A stretch of 34,547 bases of DNA from Prolixibacteraceae bacterium (GTDB lineage Bacteria > Bacteroidota > Bacteroidia > Bacteroidales > Prolixibacteraceae), in assembly GCA_016938055.1 (NCBI GenBank), contig JAFGVJ010000348.1:1-34547 (forward strand), written 5' to 3'. Numbering within the stretch: position 1 is the first letter of the stretch; every line of letters begins with the position of its first letter. The notes beneath the pieces are model-generated. The model was given only the letters and a program-made list of their open reading frames with translations, made no database searches and was not told where the DNA came from. Positions 9,719 through 18,322 of the stretch are shown in pieces. Both the position numbers and the translations under genes were made by a program.

Positions 9719-10063
9719 TTAAGCAGTATTGCCCTGTTTTCTGGCCTTCAGAATAAACACGAGAATAAAGCTCACTTTCAGCAAAATACCCGGCACCATC
9801 AAAGTAAGATAGGGAAAATCTGCTCCGGTCTTTTTCAGGTACATGCCTGAAAGGAAAAGCACGAGTCCAAGAGCCAGAAGGCTTATTTCGTAGCCCGGCT
9901 TGTACCTGCCAGCCAGCATTTCCTGTACTACATAAAATACTTTGAAGGCAACACCGGCATAAATCACTACTTTGGGCAATATCTCAACAGCACTGAGTGC
10001 CCCCAGTAAAATCCCGCTAAGCAACAACACAATGCCTGCAAACAAGGGCCATTTTCTTTTCAT
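9719..10063 (-). CDS. Small multi-TM membrane protein of unknown function
   Basis: 114-aa ORF with four predicted hydrophobic segments; convergent to the DUF58 gene with a 3-bp gap. Confidence 0.65.
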   Translation of the reverse strand: MKRKWPLFAGIVLLLSGILLGALSAVEILPKVVIYAGVAFKVFYVVQEMLAGRYKPGYEISLLALGLVLFLSGMYLKKTGADFPYLTLMVPGILLKVSFILVFILKARKQGNTA

Positions 10064-10093
10064 TTGTAACTAATTTGTTCTTCGGTTGATGGA

Positions 10094-10945
10094 TTAAAAC
10101 GCTAATTCGCATAATACAGGCAGATGGTCGGAAACAAAAAACAGGTCATCGCGCCGGTCGTCGATGTGCCGGATGCTTTTCACTTTCACGTGCTGCACAA
10201 AAATATAATCAATCCGGTCTACCGGAATCTTAAGGGGATCAAATCCGGTGAAGGTGCCTTCAGGGCCATAATGTGGTTTCTCGGTGCAGGCAAAAGCATC
10301 GTTCAGGGAAGTCTTGAGCAGGCCAATGGGATTGGTATCGGGTGTAAGGTTGAAATCCCCCATGAGGATCACCGGCAGCTTTTCTGAATTCACCCGGTTG
10401 ATGGTTTCCAGGATCAAGCTGGCCGATTCGAGCCGTGCCTGATGGCCCATGTGGTCGAAATGGGTATTGAAAATCCATATTTTCTGTTGGCTTGGACGAT
10501 ATTCAAACAAGCCATATGTACAAATCCTTGGATAGGCAGCATCCCAGCCTTTGGAACCTGTTTCACCGCTTTCGCTCAGCCAGATGGTATTAGACAAACT
10601 CACCCTGAACAATGTACTGTCGTATAGTATAGCACTGAATTCCCCGGCTGTTTGGCCGTCATCGCGGCCTACGCCAATGGAAAGATAAGCGGTTTCCTGT
10701 TTCAGCCAGTTTAGCTGGTGATATTGGGCTTCCTGGATGCCTGCCACTGCCGGACGATAATAGCTGAACAACTCAGCCATGGCAATTTTCCGCTCATCCC
10801 ACTGATTGGGACCATCGCTTTCCAGATCGAGCCTGATGTTGTAACTCATCACCCTGATGGTTTGGCTTTCAGCTGTATGCATCATGATGAGCACGATCAA
10901 GATGCTTAAAAAAATCTTCATCATTTTAATTGTTCGTTCATCCAT
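10094..10945 (-). CDS. Endonuclease/exonuclease/phosphatase family protein, secreted
   Basis: IRVMSYNIRLD...AGIQEAQ...LPVILMGDFNLTPDTNPI...RIDYIFVQ...SDHLPVLCELAF. The true start is probably an internal ATG near 10921-10924, before the signal peptide. Confidence 0.92.
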   Translation of the reverse strand: MDERTIKMMKIFLSILIVLIMMHTAESQTIRVMSYNIRLDLESDGPNQWDERKIAMAELFSYYRPAVAGIQEAQYHQLNWLKQETAYLSIGVGRDDGQTAGEFSAILYDSTLFRVSLSNTIWLSESGETGSKGWDAAYPRICTYGLFEYRPSQQKIWIFNTHFDHMGHQARLESASLILETINRVNSEKLPVILMGDFNLTPDTNPIGLLKTSLNDAFACTEKPHYGPEGTFTGFDPLKIPVDRIDYIFVQHVKVKSIRHIDDRRDDLFFVSDHLPVLCELAF

Positions 10946-11018
10946 TCAAAAGTAATTTTTTTTGGATCACCACGAAATGCCTTTCATCTGACCTATGGCA
11001 TTTGACCCGAAATATTCC

Positions 11019-11026
11019 TACTTTTG
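11019..11026 (+). promoter_or_regulatory. Candidate Bacteroidota -7 box upstream of OMP gene
   Basis: TACTTTTG (TAnnTTTG) 26 bp before the ATG at 11053. Confidence 0.35.
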
Positions 11027-11052
11027 ATTCAATCAACCAAATAACTTGAACT

Positions 11053-11739
11053 ATGAAAAAAATCTACCTTTTCCTGTTGGCTTGTTTTTTTGTTGTACAG
11101 GCATCAGCAAACCTGTTCATAAAAGTGGGTGGAGGATACGGCCTTGGCAATCAGAAATACCTGCTTGAACAGATCTATTCCATCAGTGGAACAGAAAATA
11201 TCTATGCCAGCTTTGGCGGTAATGTTGGCTTTTATGTAGGAGCCGGAATCGATCTGAATCCTCATGTTGAATTGGGGGCCGATTTGGGTTACCAGCACGG
11301 CCGAAGCGTTTCCTCCCTGGCCACCTTTTTCAACAAAACCTATACCGGCCGATTGATTTACCTGAGCCCTTCGCTCACCTTTAAAACCATGATTGACGAA
11401 GACCTGACACCCTATGCAAGGCTGGGATTTTTTACCGGATTTCCCATCATGAACCTCGATGTAAACGGCGATCCCAAAAAATTTCGCGGAGGTTTTCCCT
11501 TGGGACCCAACGGTGCCATCGGGGTGAACTACAACCTTTCGGACAACATTGTGCTGTTTGGCGAAATCTATCACCAGTCAATGTTGTATAAACCTACCAA
11601 ACGGAGGGAAAGCGGTGGCGGTGTAGTAATGTTCAAAGATGTACTCCCCGACAATGCACCGGGTACTGATGAAATCAGTCATCATTTTTTCTCCTACGGC
11701 GCCATGGGGGCCAACATAGGGATTAAAATTGTGTTGTAA
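11053..11739 (+). CDS. Outer-membrane beta-barrel protein
   Basis: Signal peptide MKKIYLFLLACFFVVQASA; repeated amphipathic strands (NLFIKVGGGYGLGNQKY, VELGADLGYQHG, GAIGVNYNLSDNIVLFGEIYHQSM). Confidence 0.75.
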   Translation: MKKIYLFLLACFFVVQASANLFIKVGGGYGLGNQKYLLEQIYSISGTENIYASFGGNVGFYVGAGIDLNPHVELGADLGYQHGRSVSSLATFFNKTYTGRLIYLSPSLTFKTMIDEDLTPYARLGFFTGFPIMNLDVNGDPKKFRGGFPLGPNGAIGVNYNLSDNIVLFGEIYHQSMLYKPTKRRESGGGVVMFKDVLPDNAPGTDEISHHFFSYGAMGANIGIKIVL

Positions 11740-11745
11740 GAATAC

Positions 11746-11825
11746 AGGTTAAGGTTGAGGACCAACATGAAAGATGGAAATGCTCAACCTCACCCTCAAT
11801 CTTAACCTCAATCTCAGCCTTAACC
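11746..11825. terminator. Repeat-rich bidirectional terminator-like element
   Basis: AGGTTAAGGTTGAGG (11746-11760) pairs with CCTCAATCTTAACCT (11794-11808, one G-U) or alternatively with CTCAGCCTTAACC (11813-11825). It lies between convergent genes and overlaps the 3' end of the kinase gene. Confidence 0.5.
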
Positions 11826-14800
11826 TTTCGATATCGTCGGAATTCTGATGTAGAACACCGTTCCGATACCTTCTTCCGATTCGAACCAGATTTGGCCCTT
11901 GAAATTTTCCACAATGTTTTTGGTGATGGCCAGCCCTAAGCCAGCACCGCTCGATTTGGTGGTGAAATTGGGCACAAAAACATTGTCTTTTAATGCTTCG
12001 GGAATCCCTTTGCCATTGTCGGCAATTTTAATCACACAGTACTGGGTTTCTTTCAGCAGGCTAATGTCAATTGTCCCCTGCTGATTCTCGGGAATCGACT
12101 GGATAGCATTTTTAATTAGGTTGATGATGGCCCTCGAAAATTGTTCCTGATCGGCGTAAACCATCAGCTCTTCAGCTCCTTTGAAATGAGTGCTGATTTC
12201 CACCTGACCCGTATAATTGTAGAGTTTCAGTGTTTCGTAAAGTCTTTCGGCCAGTAAAAACTTTTCATTGTGAGCCCTGGGGATTTTGGCAAAATTGGAG
12301 AAAGCAGTGGCAATGGCCGAAAGGTTATCAATTTGCTCAATCAATATTTCACTCACCCGTAACACTTTATCGTGGTAATCGTCTTTCACCTCCGGAACTG
12401 AACGCTGTAAAAACTGAACGTTCAGTTTCATAGGGGTGAGAGGATTTTTGATTTCGTGGGCGATCTGTTTGGCCATTTCGCGCCAGGCAGTTTCCCTTTC
12501 CGATCGTGCCAGTAAATCAGCACTATTGGCCAATTCCCTCAACTTGTTGTTGTATTCGTTCACCAGGGTGCCAATTTCGTCGTCGGAGTTGTATGCAATG
12601 GGTTGGGTGGTTTTACCCAATTGAATGATGCGCAGGTTTTCCCTGATCATTTTGAGCGGTTCGGTAATTTTGGCCGAAATGAAGTAGGCCACCAGGATGC
12701 TGGCCATCAGCAGAAAAACATAAATGTTGATGAAAGCCAGGATGAAGGTGGTGATTTCCTGCCGAAATTCTTTTTCCTTGATAAAATAAGGCAGATTAAT
12801 GTAGCCTATATTTTTCCCGGTATAGCTGATCATAGGGACATAAGCAGAAAGGTATTCCATTTTGGCAATGTGCTCCTTGTGCAGGTAACGTGTTGGTTGG
12901 TTCAGTTTCAGATAGCGAATGGCCGTGTTGTCCATTTGCCGGGAAATAAGTCCCTTTTCAAATACTTCGGGGCGCGAAGTGGTGAGCAAGCGGCCGTTCA
13001 AATCATACAAGTTAATATCGGTCCAGAAAATGTCTGAAATGCGGATCAATTCATAATACAGAAATTCAACCAGTTCCTGGTTGAAGGTTTCAGCATCGCC
13101 CAGTAAAAGGTCAATTTCAACCGATATGGAATTGATTTTATCAATCAGGTCATCGCGGTGGTTGGCCCGGTATTGGGCTATGTTATACAAAACTGTACCG
13201 CTTCCCACAATGAGCAGGGCAACAAATACCACCCCAATGATGGAAAGCTGGATGCGCATCATGAGTGAACCGCTGATTTTGACCAAATGAAAATAGGGAC
13301 GCGTGGAAAAACGCACCAACAACGAAAGGATGAACAGGAAAACAAAAATATAGGGGAAAGCAATCAGGTAATCGGAAAAGCGGATGTAGGGCCTGCTCAC
13401 CATAATGTAGCTTTCGTTGCCCAGCGCATAAATACAGTGTTCGTAATTGTCCCACTTTCTGAAAAACAATTCTTCGTCGGATAACGGATAGGATTGGACG
13501 GTAAGGGCGTACAGAAAATCACCGCCACGGTCAACCAGCTCACCCTTGTTGTATTTGGCAAACGAAAAGTTGTTTCGAATGCGGTTTTCGTAAGAATGAT
13601 CGGGGAGTAAAAGTTCAGGAAATCCTTTCCCTTCGGACAATAGCCTGGAATTCAGTTCAATGAACAATGAGGCGGTGCCGGTATGTTCCAGATCGTCAAA
13701 ATCGAATTGCCCAAAATAAGTCACCCGGCCATTCATATTATCGAGGTAAAAAAAATTGGTTCCGGGAATCTCGGTTCCATACCGGGTTACCAGATCTTCA
13801 AAAAAGGGAAAACAGGCGCTCATGGTATTTTCAGGTTGAATCAGCAAGCTGTCGTCCTGATGACAAAAAGTCAATTGAAGATCATATTCACGGAGGAAGC
13901 CATTGAAGTATTTTCGGGCAAGATAATTTTCCAGTTCCTGATAGTTGATGTGCAGGTTGCCCTGTAACACGGTATCACTTTTGATTTGCTGATCGATTTC
14001 GCGGAGGTAGATTTCAGCCGTCGGATCATGCTCAGCCGAAAGGTTCATGGCCGTGATCTGCTGAATCCGGTTTTCATGTTCTTCCTGAAAATTGATCAGG
14101 CTGGTGAGCATCAACATTGAAAAAATCAACACAAACAAAACCACAACAGTGAGCTGTTGCATGACCACATTGCGTTTTACCACCAAGAAAGCAGCAGCAA
14201 AAATAAGCCAGAAAAACAATGTCAGGCGAAAAGCCTCAAAGGCATCATAGGACCTGAAAAAAACATAGAGCAATAAGGAAAGTAAACTCAATATCAGAAG
14301 GAATACCTTGAAAGTGGTATATTTCCTGAATACCTGAGCTATCCTGATGCTTACAAAGAAATAGGCCATTAGTAAAATCCCCATGGAAAAAAATCCCCCA
14401 AAACTGGCCAGACTGATTTCTTCAATCCGGTAAACTGCAAACGAAATACTGGAATTCATAATCAGCGTATGAATCATGAACCGGATCATCAGAAAAAACA
14501 AACCGGCAAAGATCATCAACAACCCCAGGAGGAGTCGACGTTTCCACTGTTTTTTCTTGTATGTTTCGGGCAGGTCGAAAGCGCGCAGGAAATTAATGCC
14601 CCAGAAAAACAGCAAGGCTGAAAAAACAATAAACTCTCCCAGCGACGACCAAAAGGAAGTGTAGGCAAAATGTATCGGTGTAAACACCTTGAGCAGGTAT
14701 GCCGAACGGGGCAGGTTCAGCCTCACCATCAGCCAATACATCAGCATTACTAAAAGCAGGAGCAAGAAAAGTTTAAGCAACCTGTAACGGTGCCAGTAAT

Positions 14801-15497
14801 GGGTGTTGAAGCGGTAAAGTACTACAAAAAGAAAAATCAATGACAGCAAAAACAAGAATACCGGAATATACAAATCGCTGTAAATACAGGGCAATTCCCC
14901 CGATGGTTCCAGTGAGAATACAAAACGGTTTTGAAAATCATAAACAGGGAAAGAAGTCTCGCTTTGGTAAAAATGAATTTCAAAATCATTGGGAAGATGA
15001 AAACCTTGTGCAAAGGTATTTCTGAGGTATCTATTTTCAATCTGGTAATTGTACTTGATCAAAATGAGACCATTGATCACATAATCGTGATGGATTTTCC
15101 GGGATATTACAAACCATCCATTGGGCAGCTGTACAAAGCCCTCGTTGGCATTGGTAATTTCGGGATAGAAAGCTGCAACATGATCGCTCCAGTAAAACAG
15201 CCGATTGTTTTTGGTAACCAGTATGGCCATTTCCTGGCCTTCGAACAATTCGTTGTAGGGTTTCATGGAGTTGAAAACCTCGGCCATGGGAGCATCGCCA
15301 ACAGAGTCGAGGCGCAGGGCAATGTCTTCCATCATTTTATCCACATGGCTCTGCTTTTGGTGCAAATTACGGGTAAACCGTCTGATATCCTGCTGTTTGA
15401 TGCCGCCAGTCAGTACATAGTTTTCAGTGACAATTCCCAGTATCAAAAAAACCAGGAAAAGTAGAAAAGGGGTTCGCAGGTATCGGTTTCGCTTCAT
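11820..15497 (-). CDS. Large membrane sensor histidine kinase (NtrY-like HAMP-HisKA-HATPase C-terminus)
   Basis: Many TM helices; HAMP-like ISAKITEPLKMIRENLRII; H-box AWREMAKQIAHEIKNPLTPMKLNVQFLQ; N-box INLIKNAIQSI; G boxes IADNGKGIPEAL, FTTKSSGAGLGLAITKNIVE. Confidence 0.93.
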   Translation of the reverse strand: MKRNRYLRTPFLLFLVFLILGIVTENYVLTGGIKQQDIRRFTRNLHQKQSHVDKMMEDIALRLDSVGDAPMAEVFNSMKPYNELFEGQEMAILVTKNNRLFYWSDHVAAFYPEITNANEGFVQLPNGWFVISRKIHHDYVINGLILIKYNYQIENRYLRNTFAQGFHLPNDFEIHFYQSETSFPVYDFQNRFVFSLEPSGELPCIYSDLYIPVFLFLLSLIFLFVVLYRFNTHYWHRYRLLKLFLLLLLVMLMYWLMVRLNLPRSAYLLKVFTPIHFAYTSFWSSLGEFIVFSALLFFWGINFLRAFDLPETYKKKQWKRRLLLGLLMIFAGLFFLMIRFMIHTLIMNSSISFAVYRIEEISLASFGGFFSMGILLMAYFFVSIRIAQVFRKYTTFKVFLLILSLLSLLLYVFFRSYDAFEAFRLTLFFWLIFAAAFLVVKRNVVMQQLTVVVLFVLIFSMLMLTSLINFQEEHENRIQQITAMNLSAEHDPTAEIYLREIDQQIKSDTVLQGNLHINYQELENYLARKYFNGFLREYDLQLTFCHQDDSLLIQPENTMSACFPFFEDLVTRYGTEIPGTNFFYLDNMNGRVTYFGQFDFDDLEHTGTASLFIELNSRLLSEGKGFPELLLPDHSYENRIRNNFSFAKYNKGELVDRGGDFLYALTVQSYPLSDEELFFRKWDNYEHCIYALGNESYIMVSRPYIRFSDYLIAFPYIFVFLFILSLLVRFSTRPYFHLVKISGSLMMRIQLSIIGVVFVALLIVGSGTVLYNIAQYRANHRDDLIDKINSISVEIDLLLGDAETFNQELVEFLYYELIRISDIFWTDINLYDLNGRLLTTSRPEVFEKGLISRQMDNTAIRYLKLNQPTRYLHKEHIAKMEYLSAYVPMISYTGKNIGYINLPYFIKEKEFRQEITTFILAFINIYVFLLMASILVAYFISAKITEPLKMIRENLRIIQLGKTTQPIAYNSDDEIGTLVNEYNNKLRELANSADLLARSERETAWREMAKQIAHEIKNPLTPMKLNVQFLQRSVPEVKDDYHDKVLRVSEILIEQIDNLSAIATAFSNFAKIPRAHNEKFLLAERLYETLKLYNYTGQVEISTHFKGAEELMVYADQEQFSRAIINLIKNAIQSIPENQQGTIDISLLKETQYCVIKIADNGKGIPEALKDNVFVPNFTTKSSGAGLGLAITKNIVENFKGQIWFESEEGIGTVFYIRIPTISKG

Positions 15498-15499
15498 AA

Positions 15500-15973
15500 C
15501 TACTGGTGATGATAAGGTTCTCCTTTCAGGATAGTCATTGCCCGGTACAATTGTTCCACAAAAATCAAGCGGACCATCTGATGGGAAAAGGTCATTTCAG
15601 ACAAGGCCACTTTGGCGATGGCTTTTTCATAAACCATTTCGGAAAAACCATAGGGCCCTCCAATGGCAAAAACCAGGTTTCGGGTGCCGGCCAGCATGAA
15701 TTTTTCAAGATAAGCGGCAAAACTTACCGAGTTGTATTGCTTCCCGTTTTCATCGAGTAAAATCAGTTGATCCCCGGGTTTAATCAGGCTGATAATCAGT
15801 TCTCCTTCGCGCTGCTTTTGTTGTGCTTCAGTAAGGTTCTTGTTATTTTTCAGTGCACTGATAACTTCCAGGTGAAAGGGTAGATAATGTGACAGACGCT
15901 GCACATAAAGGTCGATCCCTTTTTTGAGATAATCGGCTTCGGTTTTTCCTACAACAAGCAGGGTGATTTTCAT
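15500..15973 (-). CDS. rlmH: 23S rRNA (pseudouridine(1915)-N(3))-methyltransferase RlmH
   Basis: MKITLLVVGKTEADYLKKGIDLYVQRLSHYLPF...FAIGGPYGFSEMVYEKA...LSEMTFSHQMVRLIFVEQLYRAMTILKGEPYHHQ. Confidence 0.97.
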   Translation of the reverse strand: MKITLLVVGKTEADYLKKGIDLYVQRLSHYLPFHLEVISALKNNKNLTEAQQKQREGELIISLIKPGDQLILLDENGKQYNSVSFAAYLEKFMLAGTRNLVFAIGGPYGFSEMVYEKAIAKVALSEMTFSHQMVRLIFVEQLYRAMTILKGEPYHHQ

Positions 15974-16150
15974 GAATAAAAGCTTAAATAATCTTGCTGT
16001 GAATTTACAAAAATAAAACAGTATGGGGCTGTTTTCAACATTTGCACGTTTTTTGATTGCTGATTGGATCAGGTGTAAAGCTTAGGAAAAATGGAGAAAA
16101 GAAAACTTGTTCAATATTTTTATGTAATTTCAGCCTTAAAATTTGTTGGG

Positions 16151-16546
16151 ATGAAAAGCATTCGGAAAACATTGATGTTATTGGTCACCATGCTGCTGAT
16201 GGGTTTCTGGGGTCATGCCCAGGTTCCTGATGACATCATAGTGAGTTTAAAGAGCGGTAATGCTTCCAAACTGGCCGGTTATTTTGGCCAGAATGTTGAA
16301 CTGGTGGTTCTCGACTACGAAAATGTATACAGCAAAGCCCATGCACAACAGGTCATCAGCGACTTTTTCAAGAAGTATCCACCGGTGAACTTCACCATCA
16401 TTCACCAGGGGGGCAAAGAAGGTTCCAATTATGTGATCGGGAATCTTCAGGTTCCAAGTGAGAAGTTCAGGGTTTATTTTCTGGTAAAGTGGCAAAACGG
16501 GGTGGCCAATATCCATCAACTGAGAATTGAACGTCAAAACAACTAA
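16151..16546 (+). CDS. DUF4783-like secreted protein
   Basis: Signal peptide ...LLMGFWGHAQ; DDIIVSLKSGNASKLAGYFGQNVELVVLDYENVYSKAHAQQVISDFFKKYPP matches the DUF4783 pattern. ATG at 16151 preferred over 16091. Confidence 0.8.
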   Translation: MKSIRKTLMLLVTMLLMGFWGHAQVPDDIIVSLKSGNASKLAGYFGQNVELVVLDYENVYSKAHAQQVISDFFKKYPPVNFTIIHQGGKEGSNYVIGNLQVPSEKFRVYFLVKWQNGVANIHQLRIERQNN

Positions 16547-16570
16547 AAACATCAACATCTCTGCTGTAGC

Positions 16571-17509
16571 ATGATATCACCGGTTAAGAACTTTCAACTG
16601 AAATTATATCGCAAAAGCCTGCCTTATATCAACAAAGCAAAAGAAGTCAGTCTACCGGGATTCGATAAAGTTCCTTTGTACAACGTTGGCCTGTTCTTTT
16701 TTAAAGGGATTATTAACGGTGCCATCAACCGAAGGGCATCGGCTGTGGCTTTCAGCCTGATTCTGGCTTTGTTCCCTGCCATCATTTTTATTTTTACCAT
16801 GATTCCCTTGATCCCTGTAAAGAATTTTCAAACAGAAATGCTGTTATTCATCCAGGAATTGCTGCCCGAAACAGCCTATGCTGCAGTGCAGAAAGTGATT
16901 GAGGACATCATCACCATTAAACATGGTGGCTTTTTATCGTTAGGTTTTGCCATGGCACTAATTTTCTCTACCAATGGTATCCTTTCACTCATCCAATCGT
17001 TCAACCAATCAGTGAATGTGACAGAAACACGGAGTTGGCTTATGCAAAGGGCCATCGCCTTATTGCTCATTTTCATCCTCTCACTCTTGCTCACCATTGG
17101 TATTTCACTTATTACCTTCACCCAAATTTTCCTAAACTACCTGGTACAAAATGACCTGATGAAACAAGACTGGACTTATTACCTGGTGATATTTGGAAAA
17201 TGGATCATCATCATTGCCGTTTTCTTTTTTGCCTATTCCTTCCTGTATTACCTTGGTCCGGCCCGCAAAAGTAAATTCCGCTTTATTTCAGCAGGTGGGA
17301 CCCTGGCCACCATTCTGAGCATCATCATTACCCTTGGTTTCGGTTTTTACATCGATCATTTCGGAAAATACAATGCACTGTATGGCTCCATTGGTGCCTT
17401 GCCCATTGTGATGCTGATGGTCCAGTTAAACTGCCTGGCTATCATTGTTGGATTTGAACTCAACATTGGGATTGTAGCTGCACGGAAATTACACTTAGAA
17501 AAACAATAA
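16571..17509 (+). CDS. YihY/BrkB family inner-membrane protein
   Basis: INGAINRRASAVAFSLILALFPAIIFIFTMIPLIP...LYYLGPARKSKFRFISAGGTLATILSII...YNALYGSIGALPIVMLMVQLNCLAIIVGFELN. Confidence 0.93.
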   Translation: MISPVKNFQLKLYRKSLPYINKAKEVSLPGFDKVPLYNVGLFFFKGIINGAINRRASAVAFSLILALFPAIIFIFTMIPLIPVKNFQTEMLLFIQELLPETAYAAVQKVIEDIITIKHGGFLSLGFAMALIFSTNGILSLIQSFNQSVNVTETRSWLMQRAIALLLIFILSLLLTIGISLITFTQIFLNYLVQNDLMKQDWTYYLVIFGKWIIIIAVFFFAYSFLYYLGPARKSKFRFISAGGTLATILSIIITLGFGFYIDHFGKYNALYGSIGALPIVMLMVQLNCLAIIVGFELNIGIVAARKLHLEKQ

Positions 17510-17510
17510 A

Positions 17511-17542
17511 AAAGGATTGCCAAACCGGTTCAGCAATCCTTT
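17511..17542 (+). terminator. Intrinsic terminator-like hairpin after YihY gene
   Basis: Perfect 10-bp stem AAAGGATTGC (17511-17520) / GCAATCCTTT (17533-17542); loop contains the palindrome AACCGGTT. Confidence 0.6.
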
Positions 17543-17681
17543 ACAGGCAAACTCCATTGTCATTGGGAACACGGTATTGCCCTTTAGTTGGAGACAAAAC
17601 ATTTGTCTTATCCCAATTGTCTTTATCCAATGACAAATGTTTGTAAAACGGGTTGCAAAAGGAACTGATGAAGCAGTTAAA

Positions 17682-18320
17682 TTATTTTTTACGGATGACC
17701 ATCATCCCGTCGCGAAAGGGGAAAATCACATTTTCAACGCTCGAATCTTCCTGAACCATTTGGTTGAAACGAACAATTCCCCTGGTTTGAGGATCGTTCT
17801 GCTCGGCCGGATCCACCACTTTTCCATCCCACAAAATGTTGTCGGCAATGATGTATCCGCCCGGATTCACATGCTTCATAATCAATTGGTAATATTCGGG
17901 GTATTCCCGTTTATCGGCATCGATAAAAACGAGATCGAATTGTTCGTTGAGGGTAGGAATTATGGTAAGGGCATCGCCGAAATGACAAATAACTTTGTGC
18001 GACAGGGCTGCATTTTCCAGAGCATGCCTGATAATTTCTTCCTGCTCATCGCGCAACTCTATGGTATGGATCAGGGCATCGTCATGGAGGGCCAGCCCCA
18101 TGCTGATGGCCGAATAACCAGTATAAGTGCCCAGCTCAAGTACCCGTTTAGGGGCAATCATTTTACAAAGCATGTACAGGATTTTTCCCTGAACATGACC
18201 CGAAAGCATGCGGGGATGAATACAAGTGAGATGGGTTTCCCTTTCAAGTGCCTTCAGAAAATCCTCCTCAGGAAGGATGTGTGCGGCGATGTATTTTTCC
18301 AGATCGGGCTTGTTGTACAT
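17682..18320 (-). CDS. Class I SAM-dependent O-methyltransferase (catechol-OMT-like)
   Basis: KRVLELGTYTGYSAISMGLAL...LVFIDADKREYPEYYQLIMKHVNPGGYIIADNILWDGKVVD. Confidence 0.93.
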   Translation of the reverse strand: MYNKPDLEKYIAAHILPEEDFLKALERETHLTCIHPRMLSGHVQGKILYMLCKMIAPKRVLELGTYTGYSAISMGLALHDDALIHTIELRDEQEEIIRHALENAALSHKVICHFGDALTIIPTLNEQFDLVFIDADKREYPEYYQLIMKHVNPGGYIIADNILWDGKVVDPAEQNDPQTRGIVRFNQMVQEDSSVENVIFPFRDGMMVIRKK

Positions 18321-18322
18321 GT

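Noticed and set aside
11104-11574. 156-aa minus-strand ORF
   Set aside because: Antisense to the outer-membrane barrel gene with a proper signal peptide.
14931-15464. 177-aa plus-strand ORF
   Set aside because: Antisense to the kinase N-terminal region; no start context or homology evidence.
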